Shown here piece by piece: positions 31,615 through 39,919 of a stretch of 64,000 nucleotides of DNA. Source of the stretch: Nitrospirota bacterium (GTDB taxonomy: Bacteria; JACPQY01); contig JACPQY010000048.1 in assembly GCA_016190245.1 (NCBI GenBank), forward strand, positions 1 to 64,000, written 5' to 3'. The number at the start of each line of letters is the position of its first letter. The first letter of the stretch is position 1. Under the pieces are notes generated by a model. It worked only from the letters and a program-made list of their open reading frames with translations. It ran no database searches and was not told where the DNA came from. A program made the position numbers and the translations under genes.

Positions 31615-32279
31615 CCGCGGGCGCATTTTTCGACGTGGACGGCACGATCGTGCGCGGAAACCTCGCGGTGGCCGGCGCACTGGATTGGGTGAGACGAGGG
31701 CGGATACGGCCCCTGGATTTCGCGCGCGGCGCCGCATGGTTCTGGGGCAACTATCTGGCCGGTCGCATGAACTATGGGGATCTTACGCGGGTCGGCTTCT
31801 TTATCCTGGCAGGCCAGTCGGCCCAGTCGATACAAGATGACGCAGCGGACATTCTTGACCGGAGAGTGCGGAACAGGATCTACGCGCAAGCGCTCGTACA
31901 CATGCAGACACATCGCGACGCGGGCCGACGGCTGGTGGTGGCCTCGTCCGCACCGGCTCCCATGGTACGCGCACTGGCCGCGCGCGTAGGGATCAACGAC
32001 ATCATTGTCACGGAACTGGAAACCCACGACGGGATTCTGACGGGACAGGTGGTCGGCGAACTTTGTTACGGGGAGGGTAAGCGAAAGTTGGTCCAGGCTT
32101 TCGCCGATCGTCATGGCCTATCACTCTCCGACAGTTTCGCCTATGCGGACGGCTACACCGACATTCCATTCTTGTCGTCCGTCGGTCACCCGGTGGCGGT
32201 GAATCCCGACCGGAGACTCAGGCGCGAGGCGGTCAAACGAGCGTGGCCTATTGTTCGATATGAACAGGAGGGAGAATGA
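31611..32279 (+). CDS. HAD-IB family phosphatase
   Basis: 222 residues. FFDVDGTIVRG (Asp8 nucleophile, Asp10), SSAPAPMVRALA and ADGYTDIPFL are the HAD motifs of the SerB-like HAD-IB group. Short, cytoplasmic. Its place in an acyl-CoA operon is unusual; it may hydrolyse a phosphate from a pathway precursor or act in housekeeping. Starts at GTG 31611, overlapping the dehydrogenase, and ends overlapping the next crotonase. Confidence 0.85.
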   Translation: MTAGAFFDVDGTIVRGNLAVAGALDWVRRGRIRPLDFARGAAWFWGNYLAGRMNYGDLTRVGFFILAGQSAQSIQDDAADILDRRVRNRIYAQALVHMQTHRDAGRRLVVASSAPAPMVRALAARVGINDIIVTELETHDGILTGQVVGELCYGEGKRKLVQAFADRHGLSLSDSFAYADGYTDIPFLSSVGHPVAVNPDRRLRREAVKRAWPIVRYEQEGE

Positions 32280-33064
32280 GCAAGAGAACGGACTCGGTCT
32301 TACTGACAACCGACGGCCCGGTGGCCACCCTAACGCTGAACAGGCCGAATCGGATGAACTCGATTGATGTGGCCACGCTGGATCTTTTGTGCGAACGCTT
32401 GAGAGAGGCCGGGCGGTTGGATGTCCGTGTGCTCGTCCTGACGGGGGCGGGAAATCTTTTCTCGGCGGGCGCCGATGGGTCTGAAATGGTGCCCCGCTCC
32501 TCCCGCGAGTGGGAGGTTCTAGTCGATCACTACCTCGACCCGATCCGGATCATTTCGGAACTCTCGATGCCCGTCGTGGCGCGAATCAACGGTGATTGCG
32601 TCGGCGGCGCGATGGGGATCGCCCTTTCGTGCGATTTCCGGATCGCAGTCGGCACGGCCCGTTTCGCCGCGCCTTTCGTGAAAATCGGCCTGGCGGGATG
32701 CGACATGAGTTGCGGATACTTCCTTCCTCGGATCATCGGATTGGGGCGGGCGACGGATCTGATGATGACGGGGCGCTACGTGGACGCCCCGGAGGCCGAG
32801 CGGATCGGGCTGATCCACCGCGCGGTCGAACCGAGGGAACTCGATGCCGTTACGGATGAACTCGTCAAGAAACTGGCGTCCGGCCCTCCCATCGCTCTGA
32901 ACTTTACCAAGAAGGCGATCCGGCGTTCCCTGGACCGAGACATGGCGGCCGAGTTCGACTACGAAATCCTCGCGCAGGTGCAGTGCCTCCAGACGGAGGA
33001 CCACCGGGAAGGTGTGCGTGCATTTTTCAAAGAGAAGCGCGCGCCGAAGTACGTCGGGAAATAG
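32276..33064 (+). CDS. crotonase 2, without hydratase glutamates
   Basis: 262 residues of the crotonase fold (LFSAGADGSEM, GDCVGGAMGIALSCD). Both hydratase glutamates are missing: GGAMGIAL has Gly at the first and AAPFVKIG has no acid at the second. An acid further on (LAGCDMSCGYFLPR) is in the region that holds the Asp of dienoyl-CoA isomerases and ring-opening crotonases. Hence an isomerase, or a C-C hydrolase, is more likely than a hydratase. Coupled by 4 bp to the HAD gene. Confidence 0.85.
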   Translation: MSKRTDSVLLTTDGPVATLTLNRPNRMNSIDVATLDLLCERLREAGRLDVRVLVLTGAGNLFSAGADGSEMVPRSSREWEVLVDHYLDPIRIISELSMPVVARINGDCVGGAMGIALSCDFRIAVGTARFAAPFVKIGLAGCDMSCGYFLPRIIGLGRATDLMMTGRYVDAPEAERIGLIHRAVEPRELDAVTDELVKKLASGPPIALNFTKKAIRRSLDRDMAAEFDYEILAQVQCLQTEDHREGVRAFFKEKRAPKYVGK

Positions 33065-33074
33065 GGGCAGGCGC

Positions 33075-34214
33075 GTGGATCTCGAACTGACCGAGGAACA
33101 AAGGATTTTCCGCGACCGCTTCCGGGAGTTCGCCCGTGGCGAGATCGAGGCCATCGCGAAGGAGTGCGATGAGAAGGGCGAGTTCCCCAAGGAGCTTTTC
33201 CGGAAGATGGGTTCGCTGGGATATCTCGGCATCCCGTTTCCGACCGAGTACGGCGGCTCGGGTCTCGATCTCGTGACGTTCGCCCTTTTCGCGGAGGAAC
33301 TGGGACACGCCTCGGCGGGGATCGCCGTGGGCATCTACGTTCACGTGGCGCTGGCGCTGAGCGCCGTACACGCCTTCGGCACGAGCCGGCAGAAGGAAAG
33401 CTACCTCGCGCCAGGGATCCGGGGGGAGAAAGTCGGCGCCTGGGGGTTTGCGGAGCCTGCCGGCGGGTCCGACCCCTCGTCTTTCCGCACGGTGGCTGAA
33501 CAGGGTCCGAACGGTTGGCGACTCAACGGAACAAAAGTGTTCATCTCGAATGGAACCTTCGCCGATTTCATCGTGGTCACGGCCAAGACAGCCCCGGAGA
33601 AAGGGGCGCAAGGCATGAGTCTCTTGATCGTCAACAAGGGAACGCCGGGTTTCACGGCCCGCCGCATCCCCGTGATGGGCGTGCGCGCCACCGAATCTGC
33701 CGAGCTGGTCTTCGACAACTGCGTGTTGCCGCAGGACGCCCTGCTCGGACGCGAGAACGAAGGCTTCCTACAGGCGATGAAGACGCTCGCGCTCGGCCGC
33801 ATCATGGCCGCTGCGTTTGCCTGCGGTCTCGGACGGGCCGCCCTGGAGGCGAGCCTGAAATACGCGGGTGAACGAAAAGCCTTCGGACAGGCGATCGGCG
33901 CGTTTCAGGGCAATCAGTGGACGTTGGCGGACATGGCCACGCGCCTCGATGCCTCGTGGCTCCTCACGCTGCGGGCGGCGCAACTGGCCGGCGAGGGCCG
34001 GCCCCACATCAAAGAGGCGTCTATGGCCAAGCTCTACGCTTCCGAGACGGCCACGTGGATCTGCGAGCGAGCCGTGCAGATCCACGGAGCGTATGGGATG
34101 GCGATGGAGTACCCTGTGCAGCGCTACTACCGGGACTGCAAGCTCCTCGAGATCGGCGAGGGGACGAGCGAGATCCAGCGGAACACCATCGCCCGGCAAC
34201 TGGGGCTGAAGTAG
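33075..34214 (+). CDS. acyl-CoA dehydrogenase 2
   Basis: 379 residues. WGFAEPAGGSDPSSF, GTKVFISNGTFADF and QIHGAYGMAMEYPVQRYYRD...GTSEIQRN with the catalytic Glu of MEYPV present, so fully canonical. GTG 33075 is chosen because similarity starts at DLELTEEQ; the longer frame overlaps crotonase 2. Oxidises an acyl-CoA to its 2,3-enoyl form, passing electrons to ETF, which is not in this window. Confidence 0.9.
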   Translation: MDLELTEEQRIFRDRFREFARGEIEAIAKECDEKGEFPKELFRKMGSLGYLGIPFPTEYGGSGLDLVTFALFAEELGHASAGIAVGIYVHVALALSAVHAFGTSRQKESYLAPGIRGEKVGAWGFAEPAGGSDPSSFRTVAEQGPNGWRLNGTKVFISNGTFADFIVVTAKTAPEKGAQGMSLLIVNKGTPGFTARRIPVMGVRATESAELVFDNCVLPQDALLGRENEGFLQAMKTLALGRIMAAAFACGLGRAALEASLKYAGERKAFGQAIGAFQGNQWTLADMATRLDASWLLTLRAAQLAGEGRPHIKEASMAKLYASETATWICERAVQIHGAYGMAMEYPVQRYYRDCKLLEIGEGTSEIQRNTIARQLGLK

Positions 34215-34222
34215 GAGGGAAC

Positions 34223-34999
34223 GTGGGATACGAAAAGATCACACTCGCCGTTGATCCCCCGCGCGCCACGATCACGATGAACGACCCCGCCGTGATGAAC
34301 GCGCACTCAACGCCGATGCTTCTGGAAATCCAGGACGCCGTGCGGCGAATCGAGGCGGACGAACGCGTTGTGGTGGGTGTCATCGAGGGCGCCGGCGGCC
34401 ACTTCTGCGCCGGGATCAACATCAACGAGACGCACGACATGACCGCCCTCAAGGGGCGAAAGCTCGCGCGCCTTTTGCACGAGACGTTTTCGCGCGTCCG
34501 GACGGCCGACAAGCTCTACGTCGCCAAGATCAGAGGGAACTGCCTGGGCGCCGGGCTCGAGCTGGCGGTCTCGTGCGATCTTCTCGTGGGGACGGAGTCG
34601 TCGAAATACGGCTTTCCTCACATGAAGATCGGGATCCCGTCCATCGTGGAGGCTGGCATCGTTCCTCAGATGATCGGGATCACGCGGGCAAGGGAGCTCT
34701 ACTACCTTGCGAAGTTCTGGGACGGGAAGAGGGCGTGCGCGGAGGGCCTGATCAACCGGGTCGTGCCGGACGATCAACTGGATGCCGCCGTGGACGAGTG
34801 GGTCGAGGTTCTCGCCGGCTACAGCCCGGTCGGTATGGCCATCCAGAAGGACGTTTGCCACAAGTGGATGACGGCGGATCTGGAGACGGCCATAGACTTC
34901 TCCATCAACTCCGTCTGCATCAATTTCTCCTCGGAGGACCAGAAAGAGGGCATGCGGGCTTTTCTCGAGAAGAGGAAGCCGCGCTTCACCGGCCGTTGA
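34223..34999 (+). CDS. crotonase 3, one glutamate replaced
   Basis: 258 residues. NCLGAGLELAVSCD retains the first catalytic Glu; the second position is His (YGFPHMKIGIP). A nearby Glu (IVEAG) could replace it. This is the pattern of specialised crotonases (ring cleavage, lyases) and less of plain hydratases. Ribosome site GGAGGGA just before GTG 34223. Eight bases separate it from the acyl-CoA dehydrogenase 2 stop. Confidence 0.88.
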   Translation: MGYEKITLAVDPPRATITMNDPAVMNAHSTPMLLEIQDAVRRIEADERVVVGVIEGAGGHFCAGININETHDMTALKGRKLARLLHETFSRVRTADKLYVAKIRGNCLGAGLELAVSCDLLVGTESSKYGFPHMKIGIPSIVEAGIVPQMIGITRARELYYLAKFWDGKRACAEGLINRVVPDDQLDAAVDEWVEVLAGYSPVGMAIQKDVCHKWMTADLETAIDFSINSVCINFSSEDQKEGMRAFLEKRKPRFTGR

Positions 35000-35013
35000 A
35001 AGGGAGGTGACAC

Positions 35014-35868
35014 GTGACGAACATCGGCGCCATTGATGCCTGGGGCTCGTGGATCGGCCCGGAAGGGGCCAAGCGGTGGCCCAGGGAGTACGTGCACATT
35101 TTCAAGAAATACCGCTCACCGGAAGTGATCCTCAAGGGGATGAGCCCCGAGCAGATGATCGAGGACATGGATCGCGCGGGCGTCGAGATGTGCGTCCTGT
35201 CCGCCTTCTACCACAAGGAACTTGCCGTCGTGTCCAACGAAGAGGTGAGCGATCTCGTCCAGCGGAACCCGAAGCGGTTCGTCGGGTCCGGCACGGTGAA
35301 CGTGCTCAGGCGGCCGATGGACGTGGCGCGGGAGGTGGAGCGGCTCGTGAAAGACCTGGGCATGAAAGCGATCCGGCTCGAACCGTACATGTACGGCGAC
35401 GGCACGACGGGGCTTCCCCCGAACGACAAGCACTACTGGCCCGTGTACATCAAGTGCACCGAGTTGAACGTGCCGGTTTGCATCCAGGTGGGGCACACGG
35501 GGCCGCTGCTTCCCTCCGAGGTGGGCAGGCCGATCTACCTCGATGAGGTCGCGCTCGCGTTTCCCGATCTCACCATCCTGGGCTGCCACCTCGGCCAGCC
35601 GTGGCATGAGGAGATGATGATCCTGGCCTGGAAACATCCCAACGTGTATGTCGAAACGTCTGCGCGGACCCCCAAGCACTGGCCTTCGGCCTTCGTGGAG
35701 TTTGCGCGGACGTGGGGGCAGGACAAGGTGATCTGGGCGACCGACTATCCTCTGCTTCCGTTCGATCGGGCGCTTCGCGAAGTGGACGGGCACGCCTTCA
35801 CCGAAGAGGTGAAGAGGAAAATCGTGCGCGAGAATGCCGCCCGGGCGTTCGGGTTGAACGGGGGCTGA
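35014..35868 (+). CDS. amidohydrolase-2 family protein lacking the HxH metal site
   Basis: 284 residues, PF04909-like TIM barrel: VQVGHTGPL-like QVGHTGPL, LTILGCHLGQPW and VIWATDYPLLPF. In metal-dependent members the N-terminus carries DxHxH; here it is IDAWGSW, with both histidines gone, while the later His and Asp (TDYP) persist. It may be a non-metal decarboxylase/hydrolase-like protein or act with a single metal. Ribosome site GGGAGGTGA before GTG 35014. Last plus-strand gene of the operon, convergent with the CoA-transferase 20 bp away. Confidence 0.85.
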   Translation: MTNIGAIDAWGSWIGPEGAKRWPREYVHIFKKYRSPEVILKGMSPEQMIEDMDRAGVEMCVLSAFYHKELAVVSNEEVSDLVQRNPKRFVGSGTVNVLRRPMDVAREVERLVKDLGMKAIRLEPYMYGDGTTGLPPNDKHYWPVYIKCTELNVPVCIQVGHTGPLLPSEVGRPIYLDEVALAFPDLTILGCHLGQPWHEEMMILAWKHPNVYVETSARTPKHWPSAFVEFARTWGQDKVIWATDYPLLPFDRALREVDGHAFTEEVKRKIVRENAARAFGLNGG

Positions 35869-35888
35869 CCGGAGGACCGGTCAGGCGA

Positions 35889-37628
35889 CTACACCCGGCC
35901 GAGGAAATACCGCCCGGGGTCGAAGTCGCGCAGGAGGGCCAACTCGGCGCGAGTGGGGGGGGGGATTCGTCGGAGGTGCTTCTCGCGGCGCAGTCGCCAT
36001 CCGCAGGCGGCCTGCACCTCAGCTACCGTCGCCTTTCCAATCAACGCCGCAAGAACAAGATCACGCCCGCGTTTCTCGAAAACGCCGAGCTGCGTGACGA
36101 GCTTGGCCACTCGTTTCCCCGGACACGTGACATAGGGCAGGCGGCGGACGAGCCGTTCGCGCGTTTGCTCGGCCACGACGATGACGCGATCGGCGAGCGA
36201 GGCCACGTCGTTCGCGCCGCCCGATCCCAGGATGAAGGGCGGCGTCCCCGGAATGAGCGTGCTGTTGAGATTTCCCTGCCGGTCCACCTGCGCGGCGCCC
36301 AGCGCGCCGAGGCTTCTGATTCTCGGATGCGGCAGGCACATTCCCAGGATCGTGGCGATATCCGTGTTGAGTAACGCCGTATTGAAGTTGCGCGCATGGA
36401 AGATGAAGGCTTCCCCCTCCACAGGATAGAACCCGTAGGCGCCGATTTCGACCATGAGGCGGTAGCCGGGGTTCCTTTTCGTTCTGTAGGCCAGAAAAGC
36501 GGCCAAATGGGCGGCGCCGACACCCGCCAGGATGGCCCGGTGCCCGTTCGCCTTGGCGGTTCGAGAGATTTCGCGTGCCGCCGTGACGATCATGCGCTCG
36601 GCAGGTGACGGCCCGGCCGGGTGACTGAGGTGCTTGAGCCCGGAAGGGCGCTCTTCGCGCCACGTTGAGGGATCGGTCCGCCGCCGGAGGGCCCGGAGCC
36701 GGCGGTTTCCCAATCGGCGAACGTACGTCCGAGAATCCGCGCACTCGGTGATCCAGCGCCGGATCCACGCCTCGTGACTCTGTGGATCGCGACACGCCCG
36801 ACGGGCCTCAAGGACGAAATCGGGATCTTCGCCGTAGCCCGGCTCTTCCGCCACGCCGGGCGAGACGAGTGCTGTGGGATGCGCGCCGAAGGGTACCTCG
36901 CACACGGCAAGAACGATCTCCGGAGGGAGAACCACGTGGTGACGATAAGCATCCACGGCGGATGCGGGCAGGATTTTCTCTACCGTCGCAATGACTCCCC
37001 CTCGACTGGCGAGGGCGCCGTAGATGCCTACTCCGTAGGGAATGGGGAGGACCACGCGGCCCATCGGGTCGGCTACCACGCCTTGCACGAAAGCCAGATC
37101 CGGCTCACACGCCCCAGCGACGCCAACTGAACCCCTGCCAAAGGGATTTGCCACACGCTTGAAGCCCGACCGGTTGCCTTCGAGACTGCTGCCCGCGATG
37201 GAGCCGATGGGCACGAAGGGTACACGGAAGGCCCCGGCCCACAGACGGAGGACGGTTGTCAGCATCGTCCAATCCTCGAATTCCACCGAGCCCTCCGCTC
37301 TGGCTCTCGTGAAGACAGGATTGGGAGACGGGTAAGGCATCCCGTCGCCGTTGAAGGAACTGACGAGCCGTTTCAGCAGGCCGGCGTGGACCCAAGGGGC
37401 GAGATTGCAGGAATTGGCGGACGTGACGACCGCGGTGAGGCCGGACTTCCGACCCACAAAGAGCCGGAAAACTTCGTTGCACGCGGCATGCGGAAACGGG
37501 TACCCGCCCAAGTAAAGACAGGCGCCCGGCCGCACGAACCGGGCGACGGCCACACGAAGACTGAGGACTTTCGAGGACTCCCTGCGGTCCCTGCTCAGGA
37601 CCGACCGCTCGAAACCTCGGGCACGCAT
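35889..37628 (-). CDS. fused two-subunit CoA-transferase (GctAB/IpdAB-like)
   Basis: 579 residues. The N-terminal half (GACLYLGGYPFPHAACNEV, then an alpha-type fold with VPIGSIAGSS) corresponds to the alpha subunit and the C-terminal half (AAREISRTAKANGHRAILAG, VEIGAYGFYP, SGGANDVASLADRVIVVAEQ, LPYVTCPG) to the beta subunit of glutaconate-type CoA-transferases, normally two genes. IpdAB relatives are used as C-C ring-opening hydrolases in steroid breakdown. GTG 37640 is an alternative start. Divergent in orientation from the main run but probably part of the same pathway. Confidence 0.85.
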   Translation of the reverse strand: MRARGFERSVLSRDRRESSKVLSLRVAVARFVRPGACLYLGGYPFPHAACNEVFRLFVGRKSGLTAVVTSANSCNLAPWVHAGLLKRLVSSFNGDGMPYPSPNPVFTRARAEGSVEFEDWTMLTTVLRLWAGAFRVPFVPIGSIAGSSLEGNRSGFKRVANPFGRGSVGVAGACEPDLAFVQGVVADPMGRVVLPIPYGVGIYGALASRGGVIATVEKILPASAVDAYRHHVVLPPEIVLAVCEVPFGAHPTALVSPGVAEEPGYGEDPDFVLEARRACRDPQSHEAWIRRWITECADSRTYVRRLGNRRLRALRRRTDPSTWREERPSGLKHLSHPAGPSPAERMIVTAAREISRTAKANGHRAILAGVGAAHLAAFLAYRTKRNPGYRLMVEIGAYGFYPVEGEAFIFHARNFNTALLNTDIATILGMCLPHPRIRSLGALGAAQVDRQGNLNSTLIPGTPPFILGSGGANDVASLADRVIVVAEQTRERLVRRLPYVTCPGKRVAKLVTQLGVFEKRGRDLVLAALIGKATVAEVQAACGWRLRREKHLRRIPPPTRAELALLRDFDPGRYFLGRV

Positions 37629-37675
37629 CCTCGGGTGCACGCGAGCACCCCGAGGGTTGATCTGAGGCGGGATGG

Positions 37676-37831
37676 CTACTTCTTTACGAGCTTCTTCCCC
37701 TTGACGTAGGCCCAGAGCTTCTTGTTCATCTCGGCGGGGGTCACCGGCTTCGCGCCGAAAACGTCTTCGACTGATTCCGCTCGACCCTTGAAGTTGATCG
37801 TCATACCGCCGAAAGGTTTTCTGACAGCCAT
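37676..37831 (-). CDS. mini SWIB/MDM2-domain protein
   Basis: 51 residues, preceded by a strong ribosome site (AGGAGG at about 37838-37843). The C-terminal part PVTPAEMNKKLWAYVKGKKL matches the middle of the SWIB fold (usually PRTEVTKKLWxYIKxNxLQD); the second half of the domain (LQD onward) is missing, and the chain ends LVKK. Bacterial SWIB proteins of 80-100 residues occur in chlamydiae, spirochaetes and deltaproteobacteria with poorly known, possibly nucleoid, roles. The truncated size is odd yet the gene is well framed. It lies just upstream of the CoA-transferase gene. Confidence 0.75.
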   Translation of the reverse strand: MAVRKPFGGMTINFKGRAESVEDVFGAKPVTPAEMNKKLWAYVKGKKLVKK

Positions 37832-38024
37832 TGCGTCTGCCTCCTATTCTGTTTCCGTAGAACCGATGTGCCCACCCATGTTGTGGACCAATCTAATACA
37901 CTCTCTCTAAAAGGCAAGGAAAAACTGTTCGGAGTGCAGGCGTTGCCAGGGATGTCGGCGTGCAGACGCGCTCGCGGAGCGCCCCTTTTTCCGAGGATGG
38001 GGACATGCTAAGGTAGGGCTCGCC

Positions 38025-38098
38025 GCGCCAATAGCTCAACTGGATAGAGCGACGGCCTACGGAGCCGTAGGTTGGGGGTTCAAATCCCTCTTGGCGCA
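38025..38098 (+). tRNA. tRNA-Arg(ACG)
   Basis: Acceptor GCGCCAA/TTGGCGC, D-arm GCTC-GAGC, anticodon arm ACGGC-CTACGGA-GCCGT (anticodon ACG, read as ICG for CGN), T-arm GGGGG-TTCAAAT-CCCTC, discriminator A at 38098. CCA is not encoded. An extended -10 (TGC-TAAGGT) lies at 38006-38014. Confidence 0.93.
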
Positions 38099-38122
38099 TG
38101 CGCTTCTCAACGCCGCCTACAT

Positions 38123-38151
38123 TTGCAATTGCGCTCCGAGCCGTCTATCTT
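38123..38151 (+). promoter_or_regulatory. sigma-70 promoter of the CBS-domain gene
   Basis: TTGCAA (38123-38128), 17-nt spacer, TATCTT (38146-38151). The start codon at 38162 is only 10 nt from the -10, giving a leader of a few bases. Confidence 0.5.
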
Positions 38152-38161
38152 CTTGAGAAGC

Positions 38162-38608
38162 GTGGGCACGACAATCGGGGAGGTGTTGAAGGATCGGCCC
38201 GTGGTCCACGTGGCGCCGTCGCACAGCGTGGCCGACGCGGCGCGGAAGATGTCCGCCATGCGGGTGGGGGCGGCCGCGGTGTTGGAGGGCGACCGGCTGG
38301 TCGGCATTGTCACGGAGCGCGACATCATGTCCAAGGTGGTAGCCGAGGGGAAAGACCCGCTCAAGACGCTCGTCTCGGACATTATGACGCGCAACGTGAT
38401 CCTCGCCCTTGCCGAGGAGGACTACGAGATCTGTCTGGGCCGCATGAGGCAGGCGGGGATCCGGCACCTGCCGGTTGTGAAGGGCGATCAACTCATCGGC
38501 ATCGTATCCATCCGTGCCCTCAGCTTCTTCGAGCTCGACCGCAAGGACGAGGAACTGAAGCTCATGAACGACTACGTCCGCTACGTGCCCGAAGAGGCCG
38601 ACCGGTAG
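38162..38608 (+). CDS. tandem CBS-domain protein
   Basis: 148 residues made of one CBS pair (Bateman module): VGAAAVLEGDRLVGIVTERDIMSKVV for the first and IRHLPVVKGDQLIGIVSIRAL for the second. Such stand-alone modules bind adenine nucleotides and modulate partners. GTG 38162 is chosen as the first start after the promoter; upstream in-frame starts lie within the tRNA. Directly followed by hemW. Confidence 0.88.
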   Translation: MGTTIGEVLKDRPVVHVAPSHSVADAARKMSAMRVGAAAVLEGDRLVGIVTERDIMSKVVAEGKDPLKTLVSDIMTRNVILALAEEDYEICLGRMRQAGIRHLPVVKGDQLIGIVSIRALSFFELDRKDEELKLMNDYVRYVPEEADR

Positions 38609-38632
38609 GTCGGCCGGCGCCCTCTTTCCGCA

Positions 38633-39919
38633 GTGGACACTCTTCCCGGAGAACTGGGCGTCTACGTCCACATCCCGTTTTGCCGCGCTCGCTGCCCCTA
38701 CTGCCATTTCAACACGGTCGCCACGAGGGAGATCCCCGAGGGGCCGTACCACGGTGCATTGCCCCGCCATCCTGGCGGGGCCACACCTGGGCAGGAAGCC
38801 CTGGTGCCACGAGCGGAAGGCAGCCCACGAAGGGCTGCGATGAACGTGGCATTGCGTGGTACCAGGCCCTCCTTCGCCAGGTACGTTGAGGCGGTCGAAG
38901 CCGAGTTGCGCGGACGCGTCGGGAAGGAGGGGCTTGGCGGACGGCCGTTGAGGTCCATCTATTTCGGCGGGGGGACACCGTCGCTCCTCTCGCCGGAGGC
39001 GATCCGGTGCCTCGTGAAGTCCATCCGGGAGTCGGTGCGAACTTCGGGGCCTGTCGAGGTGACCCTCGAAGTCTTTCCCGACGAATCAGGACTGGCGAAG
39101 CTCCAGGATTTCCGTGACGTCGGCGTGACTCGGGTCTCGTTTGGGATGCAATCGATGTTTGCAGACGTGCGCGAGGCCCTGTGGCGGGGGCGATCGGCGG
39201 TGCCGGGCCGCGTGGTTCAGGCCGCTTCAGAGGCCGGTTTCAACAACGTCAGCCTCGATTTCATCTATGGACGGCCCGGGCAAACCGCGGAGTCGTGGCG
39301 ATCGGAACTGGGTGAGATCGTGAATCTTGGCCTGGCGCACCTTTCGATCTACATGCTTTCGGTGGAGGAGGACACGCCGCTGGTTCGGTTGCTCGCAAGC
39401 GGGCGCATGGCGGTGCCGGAAGAGGATGCGGTTGCCAGGATGGCGCTCGACATGTGGAGCGTACTTGGCGATGCGGGATATCGTCCCTACGAGATCTCGA
39501 ACTTTGCCCGCCCGGGATTCGAGTGCCTCCACAACCTCGCCTATTGGACGCCCGGAGCGGAGTACCTCGGCATCGGCGCGGGGGCTCATTCCTGTGTGGG
39601 TGGCGCCCGGTGGGAGAATCTTGCCGATCCGTTCGAGTACGTCGCTCACATCGCAAGAGGTGAGTCGGTGGAATTGAACAGGCAAGCCGCGGACCGGGAG
39701 CGCGAGATGCGCGAGTATCTCTACCTTGGCCTGAGGCGTGACACCGGCGTCTCCCCCTCGTGGTTCCGCGACCATTTCGGACGGGATCTCGAGGACGTGT
39801 TCCCGGCGGTGATGAGCGCGGCGATCGAGCGCAAGTGGATGGAGGCGGACTCGTCCTCCCTGAGGCTCACGCCCCGCGGCCGCCTGATGTCCGACGCCGT
39901 CTTCCGCGATCTGTTCTGA
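38633..39919 (+). CDS. hemW: HemW-like radical SAM protein with an in-frame structured insertion
   Basis: 428 residues. CRARCPYC (Cys17, Cys21, Cys24) for the radical SAM cluster, FGGGTPSLL, and the HemW-specific HNLAYW, with a C-terminal HemN-type helical domain. HemW is a haem chaperone that loads haem into enzymes and is often misnamed coproporphyrinogen oxidase. About 40 residues (roughly 38-80) between CHFNTVA and RYVEAVEAEL are absent in typical members; they are encoded by a palindrome-rich segment at 38741-38869. The start is GTG 38633, with no clear ribosome site. Confidence 0.88.
   Translation: MDTLPGELGVYVHIPFCRARCPYCHFNTVATREIPEGPYHGALPRHPGGATPGQEALVPRAEGSPRRAAMNVALRGTRPSFARYVEAVEAELRGRVGKEGLGGRPLRSIYFGGGTPSLLSPEAIRCLVKSIRESVRTSGPVEVTLEVFPDESGLAKLQDFRDVGVTRVSFGMQSMFADVREALWRGRSAVPGRVVQAASEAGFNNVSLDFIYGRPGQTAESWRSELGEIVNLGLAHLSIYMLSVEEDTPLVRLLASGRMAVPEEDAVARMALDMWSVLGDAGYRPYEISNFARPGFECLHNLAYWTPGAEYLGIGAGAHSCVGGARWENLADPFEYVAHIARGESVELNRQAADREREMREYLYLGLRRDTGVSPSWFRDHFGRDLEDVFPAVMSAAIERKWMEADSSSLRLTPRGRLMSDAVFRDLF
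38741..38869 (+). repeat. cloverleaf-like palindromic insertion inside hemW
   Basis: Outer stem GGGCC+GTACCACG (38741-38753) with CGTGGTAC+CA+GGCCC (38855-38869). Three inner hairpins: CCCCGCCA/TGGCGGGG (38762-38780, perfect), CACCTGGGC/GCCCTGGTG (38784-38806, one mismatch) and GCAGCCC/GGGCTGC (38820-38838, perfect). It contains no stop in the hemW frame and adds about 40 residues. The style recalls Rickettsia palindromic elements that insert in frame. The GTACC...GGTAC ends also occur in the repeats at 43972-44129. Confidence 0.65.

Noticed and set aside
38098-38889. Plus-strand open frame overlapping the CBS gene and hemW
   Set aside because: Shadow of the CBS gene in another frame; Arg/Gly/His-rich and without family similarity.
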